Below, piece by piece: positions 1 through 7,471 of a stretch of 40,675 nt of DNA; the stretch's first letter is position 1, and each line of letters starts with the position of its first letter. The notes under the pieces are model-generated. The model ran no database searches and had not been told where the DNA came from. It was given only the letters and a program-made list of their open reading frames with translations. Where the stretch lies: the IMG/VR virus record IMGVR_UViG_3300035156_000221, positions 1 through 40,675 of that record, one strand, 5' to 3'. This DNA is from a virus. The translations under genes and the position numbers were made by a program.

Positions 1-107
1 AGCCGCCCGAGCTCGCTTGCTGCGTGGCTTGCTTGGTACAGCCCGCCGACGAACAGGATGGCGGAGGTGGCAGTGGCCGCTACGATTAGGGTCAGCGGAT
101 CAACCAT
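1..107 (-). CDS. 5' part of the junction-spanning small membrane protein gene (duplicate of 40549-40655)
   Basis: This is the redundant left copy of the start of the 68-residue membrane protein gene listed at 40449-40655. Its ATG is at 107-105, so in circular coordinates it overlaps by 8 bases the stop codon of the 112-residue membrane protein gene at 100-438. It is cut by the window edge and is not a separate gene. Confidence 0.9.
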   Translation of the reverse strand, partial: MVDPLTLIVAATATSAILFVGGLYQASHAASELGR

Positions 108-127
108 CGCGAGCCTTTCGCATGACG
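1..127. repeat. Left copy of 127-bp terminal direct repeat
   Basis: The first 127 bases are identical to the last 127 bases of the window (40549-40675). A gene broken by the right end continues in frame through the left copy. This is the usual result of assembling a circular or circularly permuted molecule with k-mer overlap, so one copy is redundant. A true 127-bp terminal repeat on a packaged genome is possible but less likely, because the repeat starts and ends inside coding sequence with no visible special structure. Confidence 0.95.
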
Positions 128-438
128 AGCGCCTGCAGCGCGTTGAGGAGGAAGCCGAAGCCGAGGGCGCCCGAGGCCATCGACCCGAGCACGACGATCG
201 GCGCCGGGCAGTCCCACTGCAGCGCGATCAGCGTCCAGGTCGTGGCGAAGGTCGGCAGCGCGGAGAATTCCGAGGCGATCAGCCACCAGCGCTTGCGGCG
301 CCAGGCGGCGAGCTGCGCCATATCCTCGGGAGGCAATTCGGCGACTGCGAACAGCAGGTAGCCAAGCCTCGAGCAAAACGCGACGAGCGCACCAAAATAG
401 GCCGCGGTCCACAGGACCGCGATCTCGCCTCGCGTCAT
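100..438 (-). CDS. Small multi-span membrane protein
   Basis: 112 residues with about three hydrophobic segments (roughly 6-32, 50-72 and 78-104), separated by a short Glu/Pro-containing loop and a basic stretch (AWRRKRWW). No family is recognised. It lies between the tail-fibre genes and the lysis genes and its stop overlaps the start of another small membrane protein, so a role in lysis (holin or antiholin) or superinfection exclusion is possible but is only inferred from position. The ATG is at 438-436. Confidence 0.7.
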   Translation of the reverse strand: MTRGEIAVLWTAAYFGALVAFCSRLGYLLFAVAELPPEDMAQLAAWRRKRWWLIASEFSALPTFATTWTLIALQWDCPAPIVVLGSMASGALGFGFLLNALQALVMRKARDG

Positions 439-460
439 CAGAATTCCAGTTCTGTCAGAT

Positions 461-478
461 CCGCGCTCGGGAGCGCGG
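461..478 (-). terminator. GC-rich palindrome between tail and membrane-protein genes
   Basis: An 8-bp inverted repeat (CCGCGCTC and GAGCGCGG) separated by two bases lies just after the stop of the LamG-like tail gene. A weaker repeat, CAGAA...TTCTG at 439-454, follows. There is no T-run on the minus strand, so intrinsic termination is doubtful. It may only be an RNA structure separating the tail genes from the next cistron. Confidence 0.25.
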
Positions 479-481
479 CGG

Positions 482-1189
482 TTATCCGCGCGGGAAAGCT
501 ACCGTCGGCACAGTGAAATTGGCGTCAGTGTCGAAGAGAGCTTGACCCTTCACCACGAAGATGTCGTCCATGTGCCCGGCCAAGTATGCGAAGTCGCCAG
601 CCGCGTGCTTCCCAATCGCGAGTGCCAACGAGCTATCGCCGAACGCCGTGGCGTTCGTAGCCTTCTCCTTCATCACGCCGTCAATGTAGACCCGGCGAAC
701 GCCAGCGGCGTTACGTTCCGCGACGAGGAGGTGTTGGGAGTTCGGGGTCGGTGCCCAGAAAAAGCCGACTAAACCGATGCACTCCACTACACCATTCTGG
801 CGGCGCATACGCCATCCCGTGACGCCATCACTGTTGCCGATGTAGGCGCAGTCGGTGGCAACGGGTTGCCTCAAGAAGAAGCCAACGGTGAAGGGACCGC
901 TGCCGAAGTTGAAGTCCGCATGGGACGCTGCGGTCAGAGCATCGCCTGCGCCGTCGAACAACACAGACCCCGAACCGAATCTGGATTGAGCGGTATCGAT
1001 CTGCGCGTTGCCCAGTACGGTGATCGCTCTCGCTGATTGGCTCTCATCAAGGATGCTGGCAGAGCCATCCGTTCCGTTGCCGCCGATGAGCAGCTTCAAG
1101 TTGGACGATATCGGGTTGCCCCAAGCCGGCCCGCCCACACTGCCGGCAGCCGCCAGCAGACCACCAATCCCAGCCAGCCCAGGGATCAT
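482..1189 (-). CDS. LamG/ConA-like tail-associated protein
   Basis: 235 residues. After a Gly/Ala-rich N-terminus (about 1-25), the protein has the look of a concanavalin A-like (LamG) jelly-roll: SRFGSGSVLFDGAGD, then FNFGSGPFTVGFFLRQ, a middle strand region, and VRRVYIDGVMKE near the C-terminus. Such domains in phage tails usually bind carbohydrate or decorate fibres. The ATG at 1189-1187 is preferred because it forms TGATG with the stop of the upstream fibre gene; a longer reading would run back into that gene. It is probably the receptor-binding or decoration partner of the fibre. The family call is by pattern, not a search. Confidence 0.8.
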   Translation of the reverse strand: MIPGLAGIGGLLAAAGSVGGPAWGNPISSNLKLLIGGNGTDGSASILDESQSARAITVLGNAQIDTAQSRFGSGSVLFDGAGDALTAASHADFNFGSGPFTVGFFLRQPVATDCAYIGNSDGVTGWRMRRQNGVVECIGLVGFFWAPTPNSQHLLVAERNAAGVRRVYIDGVMKEKATNATAFGDSSLALAIGKHAAGDFAYLAGHMDDIFVVKGQALFDTDANFTVPTVAFPRG

Positions 1190-2049
1190 CAGGCGATCGC
1201 CTTCGCGAGGTTGGCGAAGATGACGCCCGACGACAGCACCTGGTAGAACAGCACGTCTATGGCGCCGACCGCGGTTGAGAGCACCGGATCGGTCCCGCCG
1301 GCGAATTTCCATTCGGACCCGTAGGCCAGCGTCCGTGAGCCGGTCGCATCCTGCGTGATCTTGATGTACCCGGATTGCCCCGGCTTTTCGTTGGTCGGAC
1401 TGGCCAGCGTGTAGTTCCCGCCCATCGCCAGTGTAAAGTTGAAGCCCGTCGCCATGTCGACCGCAACACTCGCGCCTGGGGCAAGCGCGACTGGCTCGGC
1501 GGCATCGAAAACCGCATCGGGTGACAGCAGCTTGCCATCCTCGGTGCCGGCGCGGAACTCGGCCGCGGAGGCAAGGCGCACGGCGATCGTGATCGTCTCA
1601 GCAACGTCATCGACGACGATCAGTATGCCCGCTCCACTCGCCAATGCCGCACCGAGCGCATCGCGTGACTGCTCGTCGCTATACGAGGCGCCCGCTGCCG
1701 CGGCGATCGTGATCGTGTCCGCGCCATCGTTGGGCGTGATCGTGACGTTGGCGCCGGCGGCTAGCGCGGCGGCGATGACATCGCGCACCTGCTCGTCGCT
1801 GTACGACCCGTCACCCATCGCGGCGATGGTGATCGTATCTGCCCCGTCGTTGGGCGTGACTGTGACGTTCGAACCCGCCGCGAGCGTCGCGGCGACGACG
1901 TCGCGCACCTGCTCGTCGGTGTAGGGCGTGATTGCCCCAAGCGCGGCGTAGACCTCGTCAAAGTTGCCGTTGATCTTCTGGTATGCGGTGCGAAGCGGAT
2001 CGCCGGTCCCGTCGTTCACCGCAGCGCCAATACCGATAACCTGCTTCAC
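1189..2049 (-). CDS. Tail fibre protein with 40-residue tandem repeats
   Basis: 286 residues. The N-terminus (IGIGAAVNDGTGDPLRTAYQ) is typical of phage fibre attachment regions. Residues 43-162 are three tandem 40-residue repeats beginning YTDEQVRD or YSDEQSRD and ending near DTITIA; the third is the most diverged. The C-terminal 120 residues (FNFTLAMGGNYTLASP onward) form a beta-rich domain likely to be the distal tip. Fibres of this kind trimerise and recognise the host. It is immediately downstream of the tail-tip protein gene and overlaps the next gene by one base. Confidence 0.85.
   Translation of the reverse strand: MKQVIGIGAAVNDGTGDPLRTAYQKINGNFDEVYAALGAITPYTDEQVRDVVAATLAAGSNVTVTPNDGADTITIAAMGDGSYSDEQVRDVIAAALAAGANVTITPNDGADTITIAAAAGASYSDEQSRDALGAALASGAGILIVVDDVAETITIAVRLASAAEFRAGTEDGKLLSPDAVFDAAEPVALAPGASVAVDMATGFNFTLAMGGNYTLASPTNEKPGQSGYIKITQDATGSRTLAYGSEWKFAGGTDPVLSTAVGAIDVLFYQVLSSGVIFANLAKAIA
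1564..1923 (-). repeat. Three 120-bp in-frame repeats in the fibre gene
   Basis: Repeat units at 1923-1804, 1803-1684 and 1683-1564 encode 40 residues each. Units 1 and 2 are close at both DNA and protein level (NVTVTPNDGADTITIAA against NVTITPNDGADTITIAA). Unit 3 keeps the Y-S-D-E-Q-x-R-D start and the ETITIA end but has diverged between them. The gradient suggests a recent duplication of unit 1 or 2. Confidence 0.9.
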
Positions 2050-2050
2050 A

Positions 2051-4519
2051 TTAGCCCCTGTCTGCCGTGATGACCGTGCTGTCGGCCGTGATGATGCTGG
2101 TGTCCGAGGTGATCCCGATCGGACCGACCAGCGTGAACGGCCGCGGATGCCCGCGACCGCGCTCTGCGCTGATCTGATAGATCCGGCCCTTGACCAGCGC
2201 CCCGGGCGCTAGCCCGTCAGCCGTCGCCTGCACGGCGGTGTAGACAAAGGCTTCGGCAGCGACCGCGATCGTCCGCACCACCACGCCGCCACCGCCCAGG
2301 ATGTCGATCTCATAGGCTTCGGTCGCTTCGCCGACCGCGCCGCTGTTCAGCCGCGATCGGCGGTCGAAGCTCGCTGCAAGATTGTAGCCGCCGTCCCAGG
2401 CGCCCTCGACGTTGATAACGCTGTACGGCCGCTTGCCCTCGCCGCTGTTGGTGAACGCCACCAGCTCGGCCTCCGCGCCGTCGTCGTTCAGCGTCACGCC
2501 GCGTAACGTCAGAGGCACGCCCCATGCATCGTCGTTGGCATAGACGATCCGGAACACGCCACCCTTCCCGAGCAGCGCGAACTCCTCGCCCGCCCCGTGC
2601 CCGCCGATCGCATGATCGGTCCCCTTGCGGCCGCGTCGCAGCCCGGTCAGCGCCCAGGTCCTCGGCGCAACCTTCGTCGCCGTCTTGAACTGCAGATACT
2701 CGCCAGCGCCGTTCTTCCCCACGAAGGCGAAGTTGGCGAATGCGTCAAGCTGCGCGTCGGTCGCCGAAGTCAGCGTCATCATGTCGTGCAGCAGCACAAC
2801 GGTAAGCACGCTGAACATGTCGAGTGCGTTGTCGAGCCCGCTGGTCGAACCCGCGGCGAGTGTTCCGACCACGTCTCCTATCGTCGCTCCGTTCGCAACA
2901 CCGCTGTCGGCGATCGTCGCAAACACCGTTCCATTGCCTGACGCCTGGACCTTGCCCCGTTCCCAGTAGGGCTGGCCGCCAGCCAGCACCGCGTAGAAGC
3001 CGAAGTCGTCATGAGCGTCCTCGAGGATCGGCATGTCCATCGCGATCAGCCGAGTCTCGGGAAAATCGGTCGGCTCCTCCGTAGGCGCTTCGCCCGACGA
3101 GCCGCTCGCAACGCCCTGGTAGACGACGCTCTCGTCGGATACCGCCTCGACCTCGATGATGCCGTTGGCGCCGCGCAAGGCCATGGTGATCCGATACGGC
3201 AGCACCTGTCCAGCGATCGGCAAGCCGTAGCAAACGCCAGGCTCGATCCCGATCCACCGATCGGTGAGGGTGAACGACGCCTTCGTTCGACCGAGGCACG
3301 CGTCCCAGTGGATTGTCGCGGCCGCGGTTGCGCCCTCGTCCGCGGTCAAGGTCATAGCAAGCGTCAGGCTGATGTTCGACCGCGAGTCGCCCTCGCTGCG
3401 CTTCGACGTCTTCGTGTTTGTCTGATAGTCGCGCGCCGGATCCGCGAAGCTGACGCTGGTCTCCTTTGGCAGCGCAACGTCGGCATCGCGCGTCGTCTCG
3501 AGCAGCGCCGGCGCGTCGTCGCCAAACACATGCCCGCCCATGGCTTCCCTCGGGATCGTCGCGCGCATTCCCAAACCGCGGCGATAGAACCGGACTTGGC
3601 CGGCCACTTCGGCGGCATCGACCCTATGTACCGGCAGCAGGGGCCTGAGGCCGTCCCAGCAGTTAGTCTCGGCAGTCACTCCATAGCCGCCGACAACGAA
3701 GCCGGTCAGTGCCGTCGTCGAGATCCGGCGTTCGACGTCGATCCCCGCGACCGAGCAGATCGCTTCCGCCACCTCGGCCAGCGTCTGCCCTTGCTTGGCG
3801 ACGACCAGCCCCTCAACCGCCGGCAGGGTTTGACCGAACTTCGCGAGCTGCAGGTCCTCGAACACTGCGATCGCCCAACCCCGATAGGCTGTGTCCTCCC
3901 CGACAGCAGCGGCGAGCACCGGGTCGATCGGTTGATTAGGCCCGCCGCCATAGATGGTCAGGCTCTTGAACCAGCGGTTTTTCTTGAACTTTCGGCTGAC
4001 CAGTCCGTGCTCGTCAATTGTCTGCGACAGCAGGTTCGATGCGCTTGCCTTGAAGATGCGCTTGCCGGCGGCCCAGAACTCGGGGATGCCCTCGATTGGG
4101 TCGTCGTGTGTCCGGTCAGCGAACAGCAGGGCGAACGTGTCCGAATAGGTGTAATACTTCTGGTCGGGCGTTGCCGCGCCGAGCAGGCCGCCGGCGACCG
4201 CGCCGATTGCTGCGCCGACCGGACCGCCCATCATGAAGCCCTGCACGGCGCCGGTCGCCGCGCCAACCAGCTCGGAATAGTCCTCGACCGTGTGCTCGGT
4301 CTCTTTGATGTCCGCCTGGGCCAGCAGGATCCCCGTCGCGCGGTACTCGCCTCCGAAAATGCGCGGGATCGTGACGCCCAGTTCGCCGCCAGCGGCCCCC
4401 AGGTTGCCGAGCCGCGGCCCGTCCTGCGCCGTGGCTCGGCCGAGCAGGTATGACGCGCCCAGCTGAACCGCGAACGCGCCGAAGTTGAAGCCGGCACCTG
4501 CTGTTGGAACCGCCGCCAT
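2051..4519 (-). CDS. Tail tip / host specificity protein (GTA gp15-like, lambda J-like)
   Basis: 822 residues, the central tail-tip protein expected after the DUF2163 hub gene in GTA-like tails. An N-terminal segment is followed by a striking glycine-zipper hydrophobic stretch (about 85-117, Gly/Ala-rich), a feature common near the N-terminus of such tip proteins. The middle has the phage-tail hub pattern (IEGIPEFWAAGKRIFKAS; NTKTSKRSEGDSRSNISL), and the C-terminal third is beta-rich with a TWALTGLRRGRKGTDHA motif seen in GTA tail-tip proteins. It is smaller than the RcGTA megatron and has no obvious glycosidase TIM-barrel. It probably closes the tail tube and carries the fibre. Confidence 0.85.
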   Translation of the reverse strand: MAAVPTAGAGFNFGAFAVQLGASYLLGRATAQDGPRLGNLGAAGGELGVTIPRIFGGEYRATGILLAQADIKETEHTVEDYSELVGAATGAVQGFMMGGPVGAAIGAVAGGLLGAATPDQKYYTYSDTFALLFADRTHDDPIEGIPEFWAAGKRIFKASASNLLSQTIDEHGLVSRKFKKNRWFKSLTIYGGGPNQPIDPVLAAAVGEDTAYRGWAIAVFEDLQLAKFGQTLPAVEGLVVAKQGQTLAEVAEAICSVAGIDVERRISTTALTGFVVGGYGVTAETNCWDGLRPLLPVHRVDAAEVAGQVRFYRRGLGMRATIPREAMGGHVFGDDAPALLETTRDADVALPKETSVSFADPARDYQTNTKTSKRSEGDSRSNISLTLAMTLTADEGATAAATIHWDACLGRTKASFTLTDRWIGIEPGVCYGLPIAGQVLPYRITMALRGANGIIEVEAVSDESVVYQGVASGSSGEAPTEEPTDFPETRLIAMDMPILEDAHDDFGFYAVLAGGQPYWERGKVQASGNGTVFATIADSGVANGATIGDVVGTLAAGSTSGLDNALDMFSVLTVVLLHDMMTLTSATDAQLDAFANFAFVGKNGAGEYLQFKTATKVAPRTWALTGLRRGRKGTDHAIGGHGAGEEFALLGKGGVFRIVYANDDAWGVPLTLRGVTLNDDGAEAELVAFTNSGEGKRPYSVINVEGAWDGGYNLAASFDRRSRLNSGAVGEATEAYEIDILGGGGVVVRTIAVAAEAFVYTAVQATADGLAPGALVKGRIYQISAERGRGHPRPFTLVGPIGITSDTSIITADSTVITADRG

Positions 4520-4561
4520 CAGCTGTGCATCCTGCGAGGCAGGGCCTGGGCAAGCACCGGG

Positions 4562-5596
4562 TCAGCCCCGGGTGTTCGCGGCGGCGCTGCGCTTGTCTCG
4601 GCCCGGCACCTTGTGCCCGCCGAGGTAGTTGATCCGATTGCCCCAAGCCTGGCACCCGTTGGTGCCGCCGGCGCTTTCCTTGGTGTTCGTGCAGCCCGGC
4701 ACCAGCGAATAGGCGGTGCCAGGGATGATCGGAAATCCGAGGCGCGGCCACAATTCGAAGACGCCGCCCGCGCTGTGCAGCTTAATCTCCGCGCTGATGC
4801 CCGCGTTGAAGCCGTCGAGGAAGGTCACGCGCCCGCGGCTGAAATAGCCGGCGGCTTCCGCCCTCAAAGCGTCCGTGAAAGTCCGGTGCCCGCTGCCGCT
4901 CTCGACAGTTCCGGTGACCGCCAGCGGAACGAGGTCCTTGCGACACCAGCGATCGCCGAATTGGTGCTGGCACTCGGGCGATAGCGGCCGCACAAGTGGT
5001 GTTTGCTCGAGCTTGGCGCCATCCCCGATCAGCTGGGCCCTAAACCCTTCCTCGGTGCTCCGGATCGCGCCGAACGTCCCGCTCAGCAGCGACTTGATCC
5101 TGCCTTGCCCATTCCAGGGCACCAGCTTCGCTTCCACATAGGCGCCGTCGAACAAACCCGCATGCAGCGCCAGTTCCGAGATCCCGCCCTCGCCGAGCAT
5201 CCCGGACAGATCCATCGAACCCGATTGACCAAGCTCGGCGATGCTTTCCGATGCGCTCGGCGTCAGCGAGTTGCAGGCTTTGTAGATATCGGCGCCGATC
5301 GCCAGGTTCCGGTCGAGCGACGTGAACCGGTAGCCGACATTGTCAGTGCGCCGGATCGTCCAGATCTGCGTCAGCCCGCCTGCGCAGGGTCCTCCGTTCG
5401 CCAGCACGTAGGCACCCGCCTGGCGGACCCCGGTTGCCGCAGTGACTGCAATGAAAGCGTAGGCTCCGGACTGGTCAATTCGTGTGGCCGGTGTCACCGC
5501 CGCGAGTGCATAGGCGCCGCCTTGGTCGACCCTCGATGCAGGCTGCGCTCCCGCCAGCACGTACAGGCCGCCCTGGTCGACCCGACTGCCAACCAT
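4562..5596 (-). CDS. Tail hub protein, DUF2163/phage BR0599 family (GTA gp13-like)
   Basis: 344 residues. Residues 4-71 are four 17-residue repeats. The rest matches the DUF2163 plus BR0599 pattern: IGADIYKACNS, LVPWNGQGRIKSLLSGTFG, then PECQHQFGDRWCRKDL, SRGRVTFLDGFNAG and NGCQAWGNRINYLGGH. Four cysteines (209, 218, 302, 315) lie in the C-terminal domain; the RcGTA counterpart has been reported to hold an iron-sulfur cluster, so metal binding is likely here too. The gene lies between a ConA-like tail gene and the tip gene. The NlpC/P60 peptidase gene that normally follows it in GTAs is missing. Confidence 0.88.
   Translation of the reverse strand: MVGSRVDQGGLYVLAGAQPASRVDQGGAYALAAVTPATRIDQSGAYAFIAVTAATGVRQAGAYVLANGGPCAGGLTQIWTIRRTDNVGYRFTSLDRNLAIGADIYKACNSLTPSASESIAELGQSGSMDLSGMLGEGGISELALHAGLFDGAYVEAKLVPWNGQGRIKSLLSGTFGAIRSTEEGFRAQLIGDGAKLEQTPLVRPLSPECQHQFGDRWCRKDLVPLAVTGTVESGSGHRTFTDALRAEAAGYFSRGRVTFLDGFNAGISAEIKLHSAGGVFELWPRLGFPIIPGTAYSLVPGCTNTKESAGGTNGCQAWGNRINYLGGHKVPGRDKRSAAANTRG
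5384..5587 (-). repeat. Four 17-residue repeats at the N-terminus of the DUF2163 protein
   Basis: Residues 4-20, 21-37, 38-54 and 55-71 each fit S/T-R-(V/I)-x-Q-x-G-x-Y-x-(L/F)-x-A followed by about five variable residues. Examples are SRVDQGGAYALAAVTPA and TRIDQSGAYAFIAVTAA. The unit is short, beta-strand-like and lies before the recognised domain, so it may form an extended arm that contacts a neighbouring tail protein. Confidence 0.85.
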
Positions 5597-5628
5597 CTAC
5601 CTGCCCTGGTTCGTCGGGAAGGCTCGCA

Positions 5629-6774
5629 TCAAGCCACACGCTCGATCAGGAGCTTGGGAGCAGCGCTGTTCGCCCATGGCGCGCCCGTCGCCGGATCGAT
5701 CGTTTTGGGACCCGGCCGCAAATACGCGTACTCGGTCGACGGATTGTCTTCGGGACCATAGGTCTCGGCAGCGCCGGAGATCAGGCCGCCCCGATAGAGC
5801 ACGCTGCCGCTCTCTTCCTTGCGTGCGTAGAGCAGCGGCATCAGCGCGATGACTTCCGCGATGTTGCCGGGCATTGCCGACAGGCCGACGATCGTTCGTG
5901 CCTCGGCCAGCGCTGTATGCAGGTACGATGTCCCCGAAGGCGGCACGTCGTTGATAGCGCCATAGGCCGTTGCGGAATTGAACACGCTCAGCTCGCTCGT
6001 AGCAGTGTCAGATGCCGCCGGGAGCCAGTAGGCGCCCTTGTCGCCGACCCAGTTGACCACGGTGTTGGTCGGGTCGTTTGCGTTGTCGTTCCAGCAGAAC
6101 GGATCGTCGAAGTCGATCGTGGCGGCGGCGTTATAAGGCGAATTGAGCGTGTTGTTGCCGCCGGTCCGACCGAAGGCCCACTGCGCCGCGGCGGCGTTGG
6201 CCGTAACTTGCGTGTCGATGCCGGTCAGGTTGAGAACGGTCTGCTCGTTGACCCTGACTTCCAGGAAGCCGCCGGCGTTGGCGATCTTCCCCATGGCTTC
6301 CAGGTGATGATACCCGCCTGGCGCGAAGCACGGATCAGAGCGTCCGATAACCTCGCCGGAGAGCGCGTCCGCACCCATGTCGATGCCGCGATACGCGACG
6401 ATCGAGCCGTCCGTGCCCGCAATCAGGGCCAGATGGGAGACGTTTGCCACGTCGCGGATGTCGGCCAGGACCACAACCGAGTTGGCAGCGCCTGACTCCC
6501 GCACCGGCAGGCTCGAGAAGGCGAAGCGGTGCGCTACGCCGAAAACCTGCGAGGCGGTGCCGAAAACCCGCCGTGCCTGGCGCGCCGGCCCGAAGCCATT
6601 GGCCTGAAAGCGCAAATGGTACGAACCTGTGGCTGGATTGGCCGTGGCAAGCTCGAACCCGGCCGAGAATGCATGCGCCCCATCTACCTGCGACCAGGCC
6701 GCGCCGCCGCCGACCCCCTCGACCATCCGCGCCATCGAGCCGTAATGTTCGAAGCCGTCACACCAGTAGAGCAT
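5629..6774 (-). CDS. Tail protein with ConA/LamG-like N-terminal half
   Basis: 381 residues. The start (MLYWCDGFEHYG) and the strand-rich body (SYHLRFQANGFG, VFGVAHRFAFSSLP, GFLEVRVNEQTVLNLTGID) resemble concanavalin A-like lectin folds used in tail proteins. The C-terminal third (LHTALAEARTIVGLSAMPGN to KLLIERVA) is probably a separate alpha/beta domain linking to the tail. It lies between the DUF2460 and DUF2163 genes, where GTAs have no extra gene, so it is likely a phage-specific minor tail or decoration protein. The function is inferred from position. Confidence 0.75.
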   Translation of the reverse strand: MLYWCDGFEHYGSMARMVEGVGGGAAWSQVDGAHAFSAGFELATANPATGSYHLRFQANGFGPARQARRVFGTASQVFGVAHRFAFSSLPVRESGAANSVVVLADIRDVANVSHLALIAGTDGSIVAYRGIDMGADALSGEVIGRSDPCFAPGGYHHLEAMGKIANAGGFLEVRVNEQTVLNLTGIDTQVTANAAAAQWAFGRTGGNNTLNSPYNAAATIDFDDPFCWNDNANDPTNTVVNWVGDKGAYWLPAASDTATSELSVFNSATAYGAINDVPPSGTSYLHTALAEARTIVGLSAMPGNIAEVIALMPLLYARKEESGSVLYRGGLISGAAETYGPEDNPSTEYAYLRPGPKTIDPATGAPWANSAAPKLLIERVA

Positions 6775-6812
6775 CAGCCCGCCGCCTTCGGTTGGTTGCT
6801 TAGAATGTTCAT
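6774..6812 (-). CDS. 12-codon mini-ORF coupling two tail genes
   Basis: An ATG at 6812-6810 forms TGATG with the DUF2460 stop. The reading frame encodes MNILSNQPKAAG and ends in a TGA at 6776-6774 that itself forms TGATG with the start of the next tail gene. Both junctions are exact one-base overlaps, so ribosomes finishing the DUF2460 gene could pass through the mini-ORF into the 381-residue gene. It may be a coupling device or chance; no peptide function is suggested. Confidence 0.35.
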   Translation of the reverse strand: MNILSNQPKAAG

Positions 6813-7471
6813 CAGCACGCCCGCGTCTCGATGAGCACGATCTCGGAGAAGCCGCCGATCGCGTAGGTGCGCAGAATACCCTCGACGGCGTCGTCGCTCT
6901 CGAACCGCACCTCGACGTCGAACAGGAAGCCGGCGGAGATGACTGTCCCGTCCTCGGGCGGGATCGCGAACGTCACGATGCCGCCGCGCCGGCTGACCGT
7001 GTAGGCTCCGGGGTCGACGAGCACGCCGTCGATCGCGACCATCACCGATGCGACCACCGGTAGCACGATCGGCCTCTGGTAAGTCTCGTCGTCGACCGCG
7101 TAGATCTTGGTCAACTGGAACGTGTCGGTGAACCCGTCGCCGGTACCGACCACCTGGTCGGTGGCGGCGATCGGCGGCACCTGGTCGGGCAGGATCAGCG
7201 GTCGCGAGGCGAAATCGAGCGGGTCGCGCCACGGAAAGGTGTGGAACGGTCCTCGCATCACGCGGAAATGATCCATCAGTCCGTCGACGACTGCCCAGTC
7301 CCGCCCGCCGGCCTGTGGCAACGAGAAGCTGTGCAGCGGATGCTCCCACTCTTGATTGACATCCTCGTGCCCACCCGCCGACACGCGGATGCTGGTCTTG
7401 AAACGTGGTCTTGAGATGCAGGGATACCCCGGCACCTTGGCCGGCATGTAGACGTCCTTGAACCGGCTCAT
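6812..7471 (-). CDS. Distal tail protein, DUF2460 family (GTA gp12-like)
   Basis: 219 residues. The sequence has the DUF2460 (TIGR02217) pattern: PGYPCISRPRFKTSIRVSAGG near the N-terminus, HSFSLPQAGGRDWAVVDGLM and FRVMRGPFHTFPWRDPLDF in the middle, and FEVRFESDD-like strands at the end. These proteins form the ring joining the tail tube to the baseplate hub. The ATG at 7471-7469 overlaps the end of the tape-measure gene by one base, and the stop overlaps the 12-codon mini-ORF. Confidence 0.88.
   Translation of the reverse strand: MSRFKDVYMPAKVPGYPCISRPRFKTSIRVSAGGHEDVNQEWEHPLHSFSLPQAGGRDWAVVDGLMDHFRVMRGPFHTFPWRDPLDFASRPLILPDQVPPIAATDQVVGTGDGFTDTFQLTKIYAVDDETYQRPIVLPVVASVMVAIDGVLVDPGAYTVSRRGGIVTFAIPPEDGTVISAGFLFDVEVRFESDDAVEGILRTYAIGGFSEIVLIETRAC

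Noticed and set aside
3011-4453. Long open frame on the plus strand (480 codons) opposite the tail-tip gene
   Set aside because: It is antisense to a recognised tail-tip gene, has Arg/Asp/His-rich low-complexity translation typical of high-GC shadow frames, and has no family motif.
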